Made by a program: the position numbers and the translations under genes. Of a stretch of 64,000 bases of DNA, positions 26,001-35,932 are shown one piece after another. Source of the stretch: Lingula anatina (Eukaryota; Brachiopoda; Lingulata; Lingulida; Lingulidae); contig NW_019774436.1 in the NCBI RefSeq assembly GCF_001039355.2, forward strand, positions 506,107 to 570,106. Direction: 5' to 3'. How positions within the stretch are numbered: position 1 is the stretch's first letter; every line of letters starts with the position of its first letter. The notes beneath the pieces are model-generated. The model saw only the letters and a list, made by a program, of their open reading frames with translations, made no database searches and was not told the origin of the DNA.

Positions 26001-27682
26001 AGTTGCCTTGGGAAAACTTGGCAGTCGTGTGCATCCTGCCAGGGCTAGACTCCCTGGAGCCAGGAAGGGTAGGTGGTGTGCAACTTGTGGACAAACTAAT
26101 TTATTTATTCCCAACTAATTACTTTATATTTGCTTCAGTCATGCACCCTAATGGGAATCCCACTAAATGAGAATAACCAAAATAACTTTTTTATTTTTAG
26201 ATTATGAAGATCTACAGGAAAACTCCTATTTGGATGTTTTAACTGTACATGTTATATTATTTCAGGCTGTATTTGTGTTATCATGATATCCCATATACCC
26301 TAGCCTTGGTGTTTTGCAAATGCAAAATCTATTTTTTCTCTCGCAACACTTATACATCATTTTCCGTTAAAAACCTTTCCCAGTGTTTTACTGTTAATTA
26401 CATGAGTTTCATTGTTTTCCTTCACACCATTTTTTAAGTTAGGATATCCTTATTTTTATTTCTTTTTTGTTTTGTATTTTTAGTTTCAAACTCATCTAAA
26501 ATGACCACAAGTAGTAGTATTAACAGCCTTGGTCAATTGGCAATGGAAGAAAAAAATGTTAAGGTCCCACTTAACAATGCTTATGAAACTAGTGAGTGAA
26601 GCCTTTCTTGTTTTTTAGTTCAGTGTTACTTGGTTGTTTTTTTATTGTTAATTTTTATTTTATTTGAATTCAATTTACTATTATAAGGTTGTATAGAGTT
26701 GTTCTTTTGAATTATTCATCATTTTTTTCAGTAGAAATACATTGTTGTCATTATCTAAGTAATTTTTATCTAAGTAATTTTTAGTTACTAGTTAATGTTA
26801 AACAATTTCATGGTGCATTATGTAATAATCTCAATGTGCCCAATTTAACATCTTAAACACCTGATCATAACATTAAATGTGATAGCCATTAAAATCCTCT
26901 CCTCAAATAGAAAACTAAAATAAAAAGGAAAATATTTGCAAATTCATTGTAGATCTTGTAGCTAGTTGTAGATCTTGACAGCAAATTAATTGATATCCAG
27001 GATCAACCCAAACCACTGCTATATCATTTTGGCCTTTTTGCAGTTTCACCAGTTCCTGATTACCATAATATTTTGGTACTCCATGGTTTAGTACTCTAAT
27101 GGGTCATTTTGAATTATCATTTTGATTTTACAGTCAATTATTTTAAGTAAAATCTAAAAATCTCATTGGGTTTAAAATAAATAAAAGTGGCCTTAACTGT
27201 CCAAATATCATCTGGTATTGTAATATTGTGTAATTGTTTGATTTCATTAATTGAAAATCACATTACTAAAGGAAATATAAAAGTGATACATTTATCTAGT
27301 GTTTTTATACATACAAGCTAAGGTACTCTTATAGTTTTGTATGTGTATCACTCTCCTATATTCTTTAGCATTATGATTTTTTTTTTTTTGCTTATTGGGC
27401 TTTTTATATTTTATTGTTAGCTTTTTTGTTAAAATTTCTCATTGGTACATGTATTTGGCTACCCTCCCCACCAGCTTTTATTGTCTTGTTAAAATAGAAT
27501 AATTTTGCTGTCAAATGTTTTTATTCAAATTGTTATAATGTGGAACACATTTTTCATTATAGTTATATATAGTATATTCTTTCCTTTTAGTCCCAAGCAA
27601 GGGTAAAGTATATGAGAAGAAATATGGTCCTGATCCAACTATCATCAAAAATGCAGGCATTAATAACAAGGGATTTTATTAA
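11779..27682 (+). CDS. Adhesion GPCR with LRR, Ly6/uPAR, SEA-like, HormR-like and GAIN/GPS domains
   Basis: Complete cell-surface receptor, 1233 residues. Coding exons: 11779-12038, 12251-12322, 13131-13208, 13482-13553, 13770-13835, 15065-15297, 15800-15888, 16339-16534, 17210-17301, 17447-17514, 17871-18052, 18215-18362, 18640-18752, 18980-19208, 19448-19628, 20092-20247, 20493-20663, 21052-21204, 21845-21972, 23587-23704, 24173-24317, 24698-24779, 25138-25541, 26003-26068, 26484-26591, 27591-27682. All phases join and the sum is 3702 nt. Domains: signal peptide near residue 14-35; LRRs ~87-182 with an LRR C-cap to ~260; 12-Cys LU domain ~261-356; SEA-like ~356-469; four-Cys HormR-like ~470-556; GAIN ~557-853 with GPS ([17 protein letters not shown]); 7TM ~860-1145. 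The cleavage site HL-T and tethered agonist TNFALLV are intact, so autoproteolysis is expected. The start is the first in-frame ATG; 11818 is an alternative. The ligand is unknown. It is not ADGRA-like, because the Ig domain is absent and the GPS is cleavable. Confidence 0.94.
12251..13835 (+). other. Leucine-rich repeat exons of the receptor
   Basis: Four exons (12251-12322, 13131-13208, 13482-13553, 13770-13835) are 66-78 bp, all phase 2, and each encodes one repeat ending in a split leucine codon (for example [17 protein letters not shown]). One-repeat-per-exon, phase-2 LRRs are typical of LGR, LRIG and ADGRA-type ectodomains and allow repeats to be gained or lost without a frameshift. Confidence 0.9.
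13984..14017. repeat. Palindromic micro-insertion with 7-bp direct repeats
   Basis: CATGAAC at 13984-13990 and 14011-14017 flanks the perfect 20-bp palindrome CAAGGAGTTATAACTCCTTG at 13991-14010, which has no loop. It lies in the intron after the last LRR exon. Confidence 0.75.
14353..14399. repeat. Probable decayed palindromic micro-insertion
   Basis: TTGGTGCCT at 14353-14361 and 14391-14399 flanks a 29-bp AT-rich, only partly palindromic segment. A separate 25-bp hairpin (GTACATCTA arms, 14400-14424) follows directly. The intact copy of the design lies 350 bp upstream in the same intron. Confidence 0.45.
15800..16534 (+). other. Ly6/uPAR (LU, three-finger) domain, two exons
   Basis: Exons 15800-15888 and 16339-16534 encode about 95 residues with 12 cysteines. 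They begin CYTC and end CCLGDNCN, the hallmark CC-x3-D/N-x-CN ending of Ly6/uPAR proteins. The usual ten-cysteine fold plus one extra pair fits. LU domains commonly mediate protein-protein binding, so this is a likely ligand or co-receptor module. The intron inside the domain is also common in this family. Confidence 0.85.
16535..16536 (+). other. Non-canonical GC splice donor
   Basis: Exon 16339-16534 ends ACAG and is followed by GCATGT. Using GC keeps the frame (split GAG codon with the exon at 17210), whereas the nearby GTATCA donor would give an immediate stop. This therefore appears to be a GC-AG intron. Confidence 0.7.
17210..18052 (+). other. SEA-like segment of the receptor
   Basis: Exons 17210-17301, 17447-17514 and 17871-18052 encode about 114 residues that start FNILFTHD and later give [13 protein letters not shown]. 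This is compatible with the beta-rich SEA fold seen before the GAIN domain in ADGRF-type receptors. The SEA self-cleavage motif is only loosely matched (SG-VV). The assignment rests on pattern, not alignment. Confidence 0.5.
19926..20035. repeat. AAT microsatellite with possible short interspersed element
   Basis: An (AAT) run at 19929-19946 leads into ATTTATTTCTTAAAACCGCA, then CTCAGTGCTGTTTACAGG. This resembles the (AAT)n-ATTTATT...GCTTTACAGG repeats common in marine invertebrate introns. The family is not identified. Confidence 0.35.
21052..21204 (+). other. GPS exon (GAIN autoproteolysis site)
   Basis: A single phase-0 exon encodes the GPCR proteolysis site, with the cysteine and tryptophan pattern CVFWDFS, GWSGRGC and [12 protein letters not shown]. 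Cleavage is expected between Leu and Thr of HLT. The exon boundary falls just after the tethered-agonist segment. Confidence 0.93.
22512..22542 (+). repeat. Poly-A tract
   Basis: An uninterrupted run of about 30 A in the large intron between the TM1 and TM2 exons. No flanking element could be defined. Confidence 0.9.
22953..23020. repeat. (TA)n microsatellite
   Basis: About 30 TA dinucleotides with one TTT interruption, in the same intron. Confidence 0.95.
26003..26068 (+). other. Phase-symmetric cassette exon in the cytoplasmic tail
   Basis: This 66-bp phase 1-1 exon encodes a basic segment ([20 protein letters not shown]). Because skipping it preserves the frame between 25541 and 26484, it may be alternatively spliced. 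Acceptor CTCTCAG and donor GTAGGT are both present. Confidence 0.65.
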
Positions 27683-28503
27683 CTAAGGTGAACAATTACT
27701 TAAAATTGCAAACAGAACTGATATTAATGGAATTGGAGCAGTAAATACTACCAATTCTGTCTGTACTGTGCAACACTGAAGAACCAATTCTGAAGGATTA
27801 GTTTCTAAGGACAATACTCCTTGTTTATACATTATTTATTATTTACCAGTCATGTTTAACTTGCATTGTAAGCTGCTTTTTTGCTGAGATCAACAATGTA
27901 ATGAACAAAACATTGTTAAGATGCATATATACAAAATGGTAATTAATGAGTTACCATTGTTGTTTATTTAACACACGTAACAAACATGACTGTTTGACAT
28001 GTAATGAGACTAAGGAGGATTTCTCTGTTTAATTTGAAATTACAATTTGAATTTGCTCTCTATATTACCATGTCATATTGAATTGTTTCTGTTACAATAA
28101 TACTATAAAACAATATACAAGTTTTAAAATAAGAGGTAAGAAGTTAAGAGTCACTCCATTCTTGTCAGCAAAAAACATATTTGTGTATACATAGTTGAAA
28201 AATGTATATCATGTAGGTCATGCATGGTATATGAATTCTTGCAAGTTCATGTTTTAACACTGGTATTTTTTAACAATTTACATTTGGAAAAAACGCAGCA
28301 CAAAACAAAAATTAGCATTAAGGAAATAACTTGACAGGTTGAGCTTCATTTTGCACTATATTCACTTTTTCCAAACTTGCATGGTCGTATTTACCTTGTA
28401 GAAAAATAGTAATTTTAATACCTCGGGAACAAAAAACATGCAATACTTCTGTGGCTGTTATACAGTTTTAAGTTCTAAAAGCTGTTTATCCAATCATCTA
28501 AAT

Positions 28504-28534
<31 letters not shown>

Positions 28535-29927
28535 ATCTGCTAATTGCTAATGTAAAGCCCAGGTTGAATTTCTAAATGAAATGTACTTATCTCTAGAAAT
28601 ATTGCTTAGCAATTTGAAATCTAGAAATTGTGATACTTTTTATGTGATATCTTTAGGATGTGTATTATAAACCAACAAAAGCAATGTAAGGGTCCCTTTT
28701 CTTAAAGTTTATATCCCCTATTAAAGTCATTGTTCAAAAAGATATATTTATATTGCTAATAATGTTTATAATAAAAGTATTCTTAGCAATACATTATTTA
28801 TGCAAGGCAAAACTGAACAAAACTATAGAAAATAATATTAAAGAACATTTAGGAATAGAAAATTATATTTGCCAGTGCACCAATTTTTTGATTGAATATC
28901 AAGTATAGACAAAGAGGTAAAAGCAATAAACCTTGATATTTAAAAAACATATTTTATTATTATGTATGCAGTAATAACTTAATATTTCAGTCTCCTTCAA
29001 TATTTTGCACAAGGTTGAATTTTGCCCTTTTTCACCTTCAACTTATTGTCAAAATATATTAAACATTGTACTCTTTGCAATAAAATAATTTTCTTGAAGT
29101 TTTAGTTTGAATTTTTTAATCCACCATCCATTTGCGATTTTAATCTTATATCCATAAATATGAGATCTGGTAAAATTTTTAAAATTTAAAATACTGACAA
29201 ATAGCATCAACACCAAAACTTCAAAAGAAAAGGTTATCAATCAGACAACAGTGATGCCAAATAACAGCTATGTTGTAACTTTTGAAGTCTGGGGGGCATA
29301 AACATTCATGTACATATCAAATTATACACTTGCTTTTGGTAAAAATCCAGTTCTTGGTCGACATCACTATTCTGAAGACTACTGTATATAAACCTCTTCA
29401 TCAACATCAATAGTAAAATATGTGATATTTATGTTAATTTAAACAAACTCAACTAAATATCAAAAACGGGTTCCAGCACCATCTTTGTAAAAGGATAATT
29501 TTCACAGTTCAAAGTTAACTCAAGCCAAATATTAACTAATACATGTATCTGGGTTACTTTCACAAACTGCATGGCTGGTATGAAACAAATATGAAGAGTG
29601 AGATTGAATTTAATTATCATAAAGTACATACATAACTACTTGCTGCCGTGTAAAAAAATAACATACGTAAGTAAAAAGTAAAATGGGTTTTATAATAAAT
29701 TAATTTCTTATAATTACAGTATATCATAAGAAAAGTTATGAATTAAATGGCAGATCAGTTTCTGGAACAAAACCACCAAAGAAAGTTTGGAAAAAAATAA
29801 AATTGTGAAGACAAAAATTGCACAGTATTAAAGATTGCTATCTAAATTATAATAAAGTCACTCTACAAAAACAAATTGGGTATTTGGCACAATAATTAAA
29901 ATAAGTACACAGTTAATACCACTATTT
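27683..29927. other. Intergenic stretch between convergent genes
   Basis: This holds the probable 3' UTRs of the receptor (+) and the zinc-finger gene (-). It contains a (TA)n run at 28507-28534 and several AATAAA words. I see no further gene. Confidence 0.6.
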
Positions 29928-32198
29928 TTATGACTTTTGATGTATGGCCATATGCCTTCTCAATATGGAAGCATCATTAAACTTTCTAGCACACAACTGG
30001 CACTGAAATGGCTTTTCTCCAGTGTGGATACGTTTGTGGCGTGTTAGAGCACTTTTCTGTGTAAACCTCTTCTTACATTCCTCACAGGCATATGGACGCT
30101 CTCCTGTATGTGTTCGCATGTGTGTATTCAGTGCACCACGGGTGTGCATCTGCATCCCACAGACTTGACACTGGTATCTTTTATGCTCGTTGTGGGTTTC
30201 CAAATGCTGTTCATAAGACCTCCTATAGTAATACGGCTTACAGCAATGTGGACACCAGTATAGAGGGGTACCTTCATGCATTCTCTGATGCTCCAGTAAA
30301 TAATACTTGCTGGCATATGCATTGCCGCATTGCTCACAGACATATGAGGGAGGGTTGGCACTGTGTGCCTTAAGTTTGTGTACCTCCAGGTACTGTGCAC
30401 TGGCAAATAATCTTTCACATAATTCACAACGGAAAGATTGAGATTCACAGGTGTGTCGTTTTGTGTGCAAATACAAACCTACTTTGGTTGTAAATTTTTT
30501 TCCACATATCCTACAAACATGCCTGACTTTGTAGTGAACTTTTTCCAGATGGCTTTTCATATCAGCTCTGATACCAAACATCTTGTCACATAAAGAACAC
30601 TGTAAAGACTTCTGCAGGTGCTTTCTTTTCATGTGAACCTTGAAATGGCAACGGTATTCACTTTTAAAGTCACAGTATTTGCAGGATACTTTCCCTTTCT
30701 CTACTGTACAGTGAGGTTTTATGTTACTCCAGTTAAATGACTTCATTTTCTTAGCAACATCGTTCGTCTCTTTCATTTTTCTATCAATGCCACCAGCATT
30801 CAGTGGATTGTCCTGTTGAGTCCTTATGGTGGAAGTTTGTTGAAATGTGTCACCAACAGGATTATTTTCCATTTGTAGCATGGTCATCTCACCGAATTCT
30901 GTCCCTGACTCAGCCCCTGAGTTTAGATTTTTCTCACATCCTTTTAAATGCGCCACCAAACCTGTTTTCTTGGCAAATTTCTCTCCACACTTAAGACATG
31001 GAAAATTACTTGGGGGTCTTTTCACCTTCTTTTTCCCACCACAACTATGCAATTGCAGGTAGTCTGACCGCTTATATGTTTTTCCACACTTGTGGCATAA
31101 GTATCTCAGCTTCCAGTGTTTACATACCAAATGATCCTTCATGCTTGCTTTGTCTTTACCTACCAGACCACACAGAGAACAGACCCATTTCTCCAGCATA
31201 TGTTCATTCATAATATGGTTACAGTAATCATTGCAAGTCTTTGAAATAACATCACAGAAGTCACACATTTGTTCATATTTGTCGGCATCTTCTACTCCCA
31301 GGGCTACAGACTGTGAATTAGTGTTTTGTCCTTTCCTTGCAGCATTCTGTAAACAATACCTCTTCCTGAGTGGTCTGCCTAGAAGTACAAAAAGCACATA
31401 TTTATTATTTTTCTGCATGGACGAATAAACTGCTAACTACAAATCATTGGCCATTCCTCAGTGTTTTCCTTCTTTTTCATATATTTTCTTGATACAAAAA
31501 TCATTAAGAAAATCTTTTATCCCATGAAAAAGAAATTAACTTGCAATCTGTACTCCATCTTCTGTGTATTTACCTCTTTTCGTCCGTGGCATAACTTTAT
31601 GGAGATTTTCACCAGGGTCCATTTCATTGCTTTTATCTTCCTCTAAATGATGCTCTTCTTGGCTAACACGTACATCATTCTTTATACCAAGGCTCTCTGT
31701 CCATATTGGGGTGTGATGACTCGGAGCAAGTATTTTGGCACTGTTGTCACTTGCTGCAGTATTCATGTCTCTTATGACGCTACCTTGGCTGATTTTACCA
31801 ACTGTTGGATTTTGCATCACATAAGCTTCACTGTGCATTTGGCCAAGTTGAACAGGAATAGACGATGAAAAAGATGATGATGATGATGGTGTGCAATCTT
31901 TTGGGTCTGCGGACGAACTACAACCTTGTACTAACCTAGTCCCCAAATGTCGATCATACTCACTAGCTAAAGCATCATATAAATCACGCACTCCTTCCCA
32001 GCTACCTTGAACGTGGCACTGTTTAATAGGACTGTCATCATGGTTAGCGTCAAGTTGTTCGATTTTGCAGTCTCCGACGACCCAATTCTGACGCAAGTTC
32101 AGCACGCTGCTCAAGTCAGTGACAGTTTTTGTAGCATTGGGTATAGTCTGCAGAATTTCTTGGGCAATAATAGCTGTAACAGAAGTATAAACTGGCAT
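29928..32198 (-). CDS. C2H2 zinc-finger protein, 13 fingers, paralog A
   Basis: Two coding exons, 32198-31574 and 31378-29928, join in phase 1 through GTAAAT and a TTCTAG acceptor to give 691 residues. Residues 1-85 form a domain shared with the gene at 40.8-43.1 kb (SVTAIIAQEILQTIPNAT... CHVQGSWEGVRDLYDAL). An acidic and serine-rich linker follows, then a basic GRP-type AT-hook (KRGRPLRKR) made exactly across the splice junction. About 13 C2H2 or C2HC fingers come next, two early ones ending in Cys (HSCG, HLKGCE). Only the last linkers are classical TGERPY and TGEKPF. It is most likely a nuclear DNA-binding transcriptional regulator with unknown targets. A single-exon reading starting at 31418 would lose the N-terminal domain and is less likely. 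Confidence 0.9.
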
Positions 32199-32880
32199 AT
32201 TTGTACTAGTGCCCTCAGTAGGGAAAACCTAGTTGAGCGGCATTGGTACATGTAGCGTATCGAAATAGAACTCCACAAGCTGAAGAGTTACGCAGATACG
32301 CGAAAGAGAAGTGAAGAGCTGTTCGTGGCTGCGCTCAAGAAATATTGAAAGAAGTAGAGTCTTCATCAACATCTGGTTTGATAATGAATTATTACCTTTC
32401 ATTCTTCATTTGATTGTCAATCTGCCAACAATACCTGCCTCATGAAAAATCCAAAGACATATGTATCGTCATTGATAACCATAGCCTACATTATTAGGCC
32501 TACATGTAGGTGCCATATACATGTACAATATGTTTAAAACATAGAAAATTATGTAAATTCAAAAATAAATAAATAAATAAACAAAACAAATAAAATAAAA
32601 AAGAAATAAATAAAAAGAAATAAAAAACGCAATTAAATCTGAGAACATTTAAGGGGACAGTAAACCAGCTCGAAGGCCATCAACTGCTGCTCCCCCCTCC
32701 CCCCAAACCGTTCGTTTGCTCTACCTACGACACTGAAAACTAAAGGTAACAAGAAGCACTGAATGATTTAAAATACCTATTTTAGGCGACTAGATGAGGG
32801 TGTAGACACTACTCGGGGTACCACTAAGTTTTTATTTATTTATTTTACCTTTTCTAACGCAAAAAAATCCCATTGATTTT
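32199..32880. other. Upstream region of paralog A; A-rich low-complexity DNA
   Basis: It presumably contains the promoter of the minus-strand zinc-finger gene. It includes an (A)n/(AAAT)n-like tract at 32562-32630. No core promoter element is convincing. Confidence 0.4.
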
Positions 32881-33156
32881 CAGTGGCGGATTTAGAGGGT
32901 GGTTAGGGGGTCCGGGCTCCCCCTTCGGTTACTGAAAATTATATCACACCAATATATATATTCCCTAGTGAAATTGACTAGCTAAATCATAGTTCTAAAC
33001 CGTACCAAAGGGCACCGTTTGCTCTCCAAAACACCAAAAATTGGTCGGGGTCCTTGAGCAGCCACACCAAGGGTACGATGGTCGGCTTCGCCTCCGAGGC
33101 CTGTCGTTCCGGACCCCCCTTCCCCCCTCCTTCGAATAAACATGGATCTGTCCCTG
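32881..33156. mobile_element. Putative hAT-like MITE
   Basis: The ends are diverged inverted repeats: CAGTGGCGGATTTA on the left and CAGGGACAGATCCA as reverse complement of the right. Both are close to the CAGGGGCGGATCCA-type ends seen in hAT elements. An inner match AGGGGGTCCGG lies on both sides. The length is 276 bp and there is no coding potential, so it would be non-autonomous. An exact 8-bp target duplication is not visible, which suggests age. Confidence 0.5.
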
Positions 33157-35236
33157 GTTTTAGTGAAACTTTTTTTAATGCATAAACATATCGGCATTTC
33201 GATTTAGAGATTCATGTATGTGGGATCGTTCGGACATCATACATGTACATGTATCTGTCTGTGGGTGGATCGTATTTGAGCGTGGATTTATCGGGATTGT
33301 TAAATTTTTTCAAACACTTGGATCCACTTTCATCTGGCACTTGGATCCAAAGGTACTCGATTTCATATGGGATTATCGGTACGTCAATTTTTTTCGGTAA
33401 CAAGAATTATCAACATTTACCCTGGTGTCGAAGTTGAAGTGGTTTAATATTATGGGGATTTTAACTACTTGGCGGAAGAAGTGTGTGTATTTTTTTTCTA
33501 AAACAATAAAGTAGGACTAGTATGTTTTCACAATACTTATAGAGGACAGTCATATCTGTATGTCCATGTATGAACACTCGTGAAAAGTAGTCACAGAATC
33601 TCACCTAGAACGAGTAATACCAGTCGTAATTTGCATAATAATAATTTGTTCATCGCAGTGCGAGCTGTCTATGAGAATACTCACTTGCCAGTTGGACATT
33701 GTTGGAAGAAGACGTATACTTGTGTGGTGCAGTTTGTGTGGTGCAGTAGCAAGGTCGAGCTTCCATAAAGCAAATGCATGTTTTGTAAGCATCACGGTTT
33801 ATTCAATTACATTTGTCATTAAATACTGAAGTCACTTACAAATGCAGGTAATTTACGACAAATACTTACATTGTATAACGCAATTCTTTATGATATTAGG
33901 CCTACTTTTATCGTTACTGGTATGTCACTCAGAATATTGGAAAACATTGTGACAAGACATACTTGTGACTTACATAAGATTTTTTTTCGTAATGTGACCA
34001 TTACTACCAAGAACTCTGACTTATTACAGTGTAGATAAAAGTAGCCTAATGCTTGTCACAGTTCTGAGCTTCTGACCAATGGGTTCAATTGACCCACCAA
34101 CATGCACATGGACTTTTGGACAACTTCGATGGTTAATTTTTATCAACAAATCTAATGTATCTCTTGGATGTGTTAAAAGATAAAAAATAATTTTATTGAG
34201 AACAATTAACGCCCCCCCCCCTGAAAAAAGAGTACATGATGGTAGTGGCTACATTCACGGCATTCAGCAGCAAGTGCAATATGTGAACGACCGTAGTAAT
34301 AACATGCGCGAATGGAAGGGTTGTGTTTTCAGCCGTTCTTTTCAGTAAGATTTGTCAAATTATTTGAAATATTTCGGATCGTAATTTTGTCGTAATTTTA
34401 GCCTCTATTTCATCGGTGGTAGCTGAGCCTGAACTTTGGACAAACTAATAAATATGCACGTCATTTCAGTTTTGAGTGTCCTCTCTTCTGTTACATTGCA
34501 TGCATTAGCCGTGTTTTCAGAGCCTGTTCGTATGCCCAAAATTTGTCAACATATGTTTTCTCATTTCAGAAGCCCACTGAGATATTGCGCAACCTGACCT
34601 GCAAACAACCTACTGTAGCCTTGGTTCATATTCGGGAACTCTACGCCTATTTATGCAATAATTATATAAGGCTGAATAAATACTTCTGTAATTGTTCTGT
34701 GGTTTTTCGTTTTGATATGAAATAATGATACAAAAGATTCTGGTTATAATAATATGAACAGAATAAGCATATATACATGTAGGTATGTTAATTGTTTGAG
34801 CACTTTCAAATTAAATCTGCTAAATCTGATCTGTAAATATTGTTTTGGGATTAACGATTTACTATGCAACCTTGAGATATTTGTTGGAAAAGCCTTTGTA
34901 AATATACACGTTATTTTGTAGACAATTAAATATGGGTATTTGGTAACGAATTAAAAAGTATGAATTTAATTTACGTGTACTGACAACTTAGCTTTTTGAT
35001 TTTTTCTTAATTTTGATCTACGGCAATCACGATTTTTCCCTTGAGCAAATTTGTTCATCCAAATTGATATAATTTCCTCCAATTTTCTTTATGAATACAG
35101 GTCCTCTTTTTAGTTTTGATTTTCCTCTGCAAATTGATTTAGTACTAACAACCTCATCTTCATGTAAATACTCCACTAAAATGAGAAAGTATAATTATTC
35201 TGATGCAAACTTAAATCACACTTAAACCAGGCAAAA
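33157..35236. other. Non-coding stretch, no gene recognised
   Basis: Short frames (33212-33437, 33580-33795, 34543-34725) overlap on both strands without domains or splice partners. A C-run lies at 34213-34222. Nothing else is supported. Confidence 0.5.
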
Positions 35237-35539
35237 CCTGTCACCCCTCAAATAAAATGGACTTGCCCCACCTGTCACCCCCTCAACTGTAATGAACCCG
35301 CCCCACCCGTCATCCCTCAAATTAAGTGAACTCGCCCCACCTGTCACCCCCCAAATTTAAATGAACTCGCCCCACNCTCAACTGTAATGAACCCGCCCCA
35401 CCTGTCATCCCTCAAATTAAGTGAACTCGCCCCACCTGTCACCCCTCAAATTAAATGAACTCGCCCCACCTGTCCTCCCTCAAATTAAATGAACTCGCCC
35501 CACCTGTCACCCCTCAAATTAAGTGAACTCGCCCCACCT
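35237..35539 (+). repeat. 34-bp minisatellite, about nine units, with 1-N gap
   Basis: Units follow CTCAAATTAAGTGAACTCGC plus CCCACCTGTCACCC, with variants such as ACTGTAATGAACCC. A single N at 35376 interrupts the array, and the unit order after it repeats the order before it, so the true copy number is uncertain. Confidence 0.9.
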
Positions 35540-35863
35540 ATGCAAATCTCACAAATTGCACTCATTTCAAGCGATAAAACGGATGTTTTTGAACGTGCCG
35601 TTTATCACAAAAGTTTACCTATAGAAAGTGACAATGAAGAAATATAAGTAATATGCACACATAAATCAAAAGTATTCTGTTTAATTCCATAAATGTACAT
35701 TCTCAACTATATTTAGTTAAAGAGCTTAAGTGTTACCTTTGACCTTGTCTTTTCATATCATACAAAAATAAAGTGCACGTAGTTTGTGCATTTCACTTAG
35801 TTCAGGTTATAACAACATAATTACGAGGAATATGATATTCACATGCACACTATTGAACAAACT

Positions 35864-35932
35864 GTCAAAGTTAAAACACGCTGCCAAGGAGAACATGAGT
35901 CAAAGTTAAAACGCGCTGCCAAGGAGAACATG
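35864..35932 (+). repeat. Tandem 35-bp duplication
   Basis: Two adjacent copies of a unit containing CGCTGCCAAGGAGAACATG differ by one A/G change in ACACG versus ACGCG. Confidence 0.9.

Noticed and set aside
26200-26260. Possible extra tail exon after TTTTTAG at 26199
   Set aside because: It opens in frame but has no good phase-1 donor to join the exon at 26484.
30092-31213. Plus-strand frames opposite the zinc-finger gene
   Set aside because: They are shadows of the minus-strand finger array; their cysteine/histidine pattern disappears in this frame.
34543-34725. 60-residue plus-strand frame
   Set aside because: It is short and isolated; a non-coding transcript is possible but not shown.
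35237-35539. CRISPR-like array
   Set aside because: Units are contiguous tandem repeats with no unique spacers, in an animal genome.
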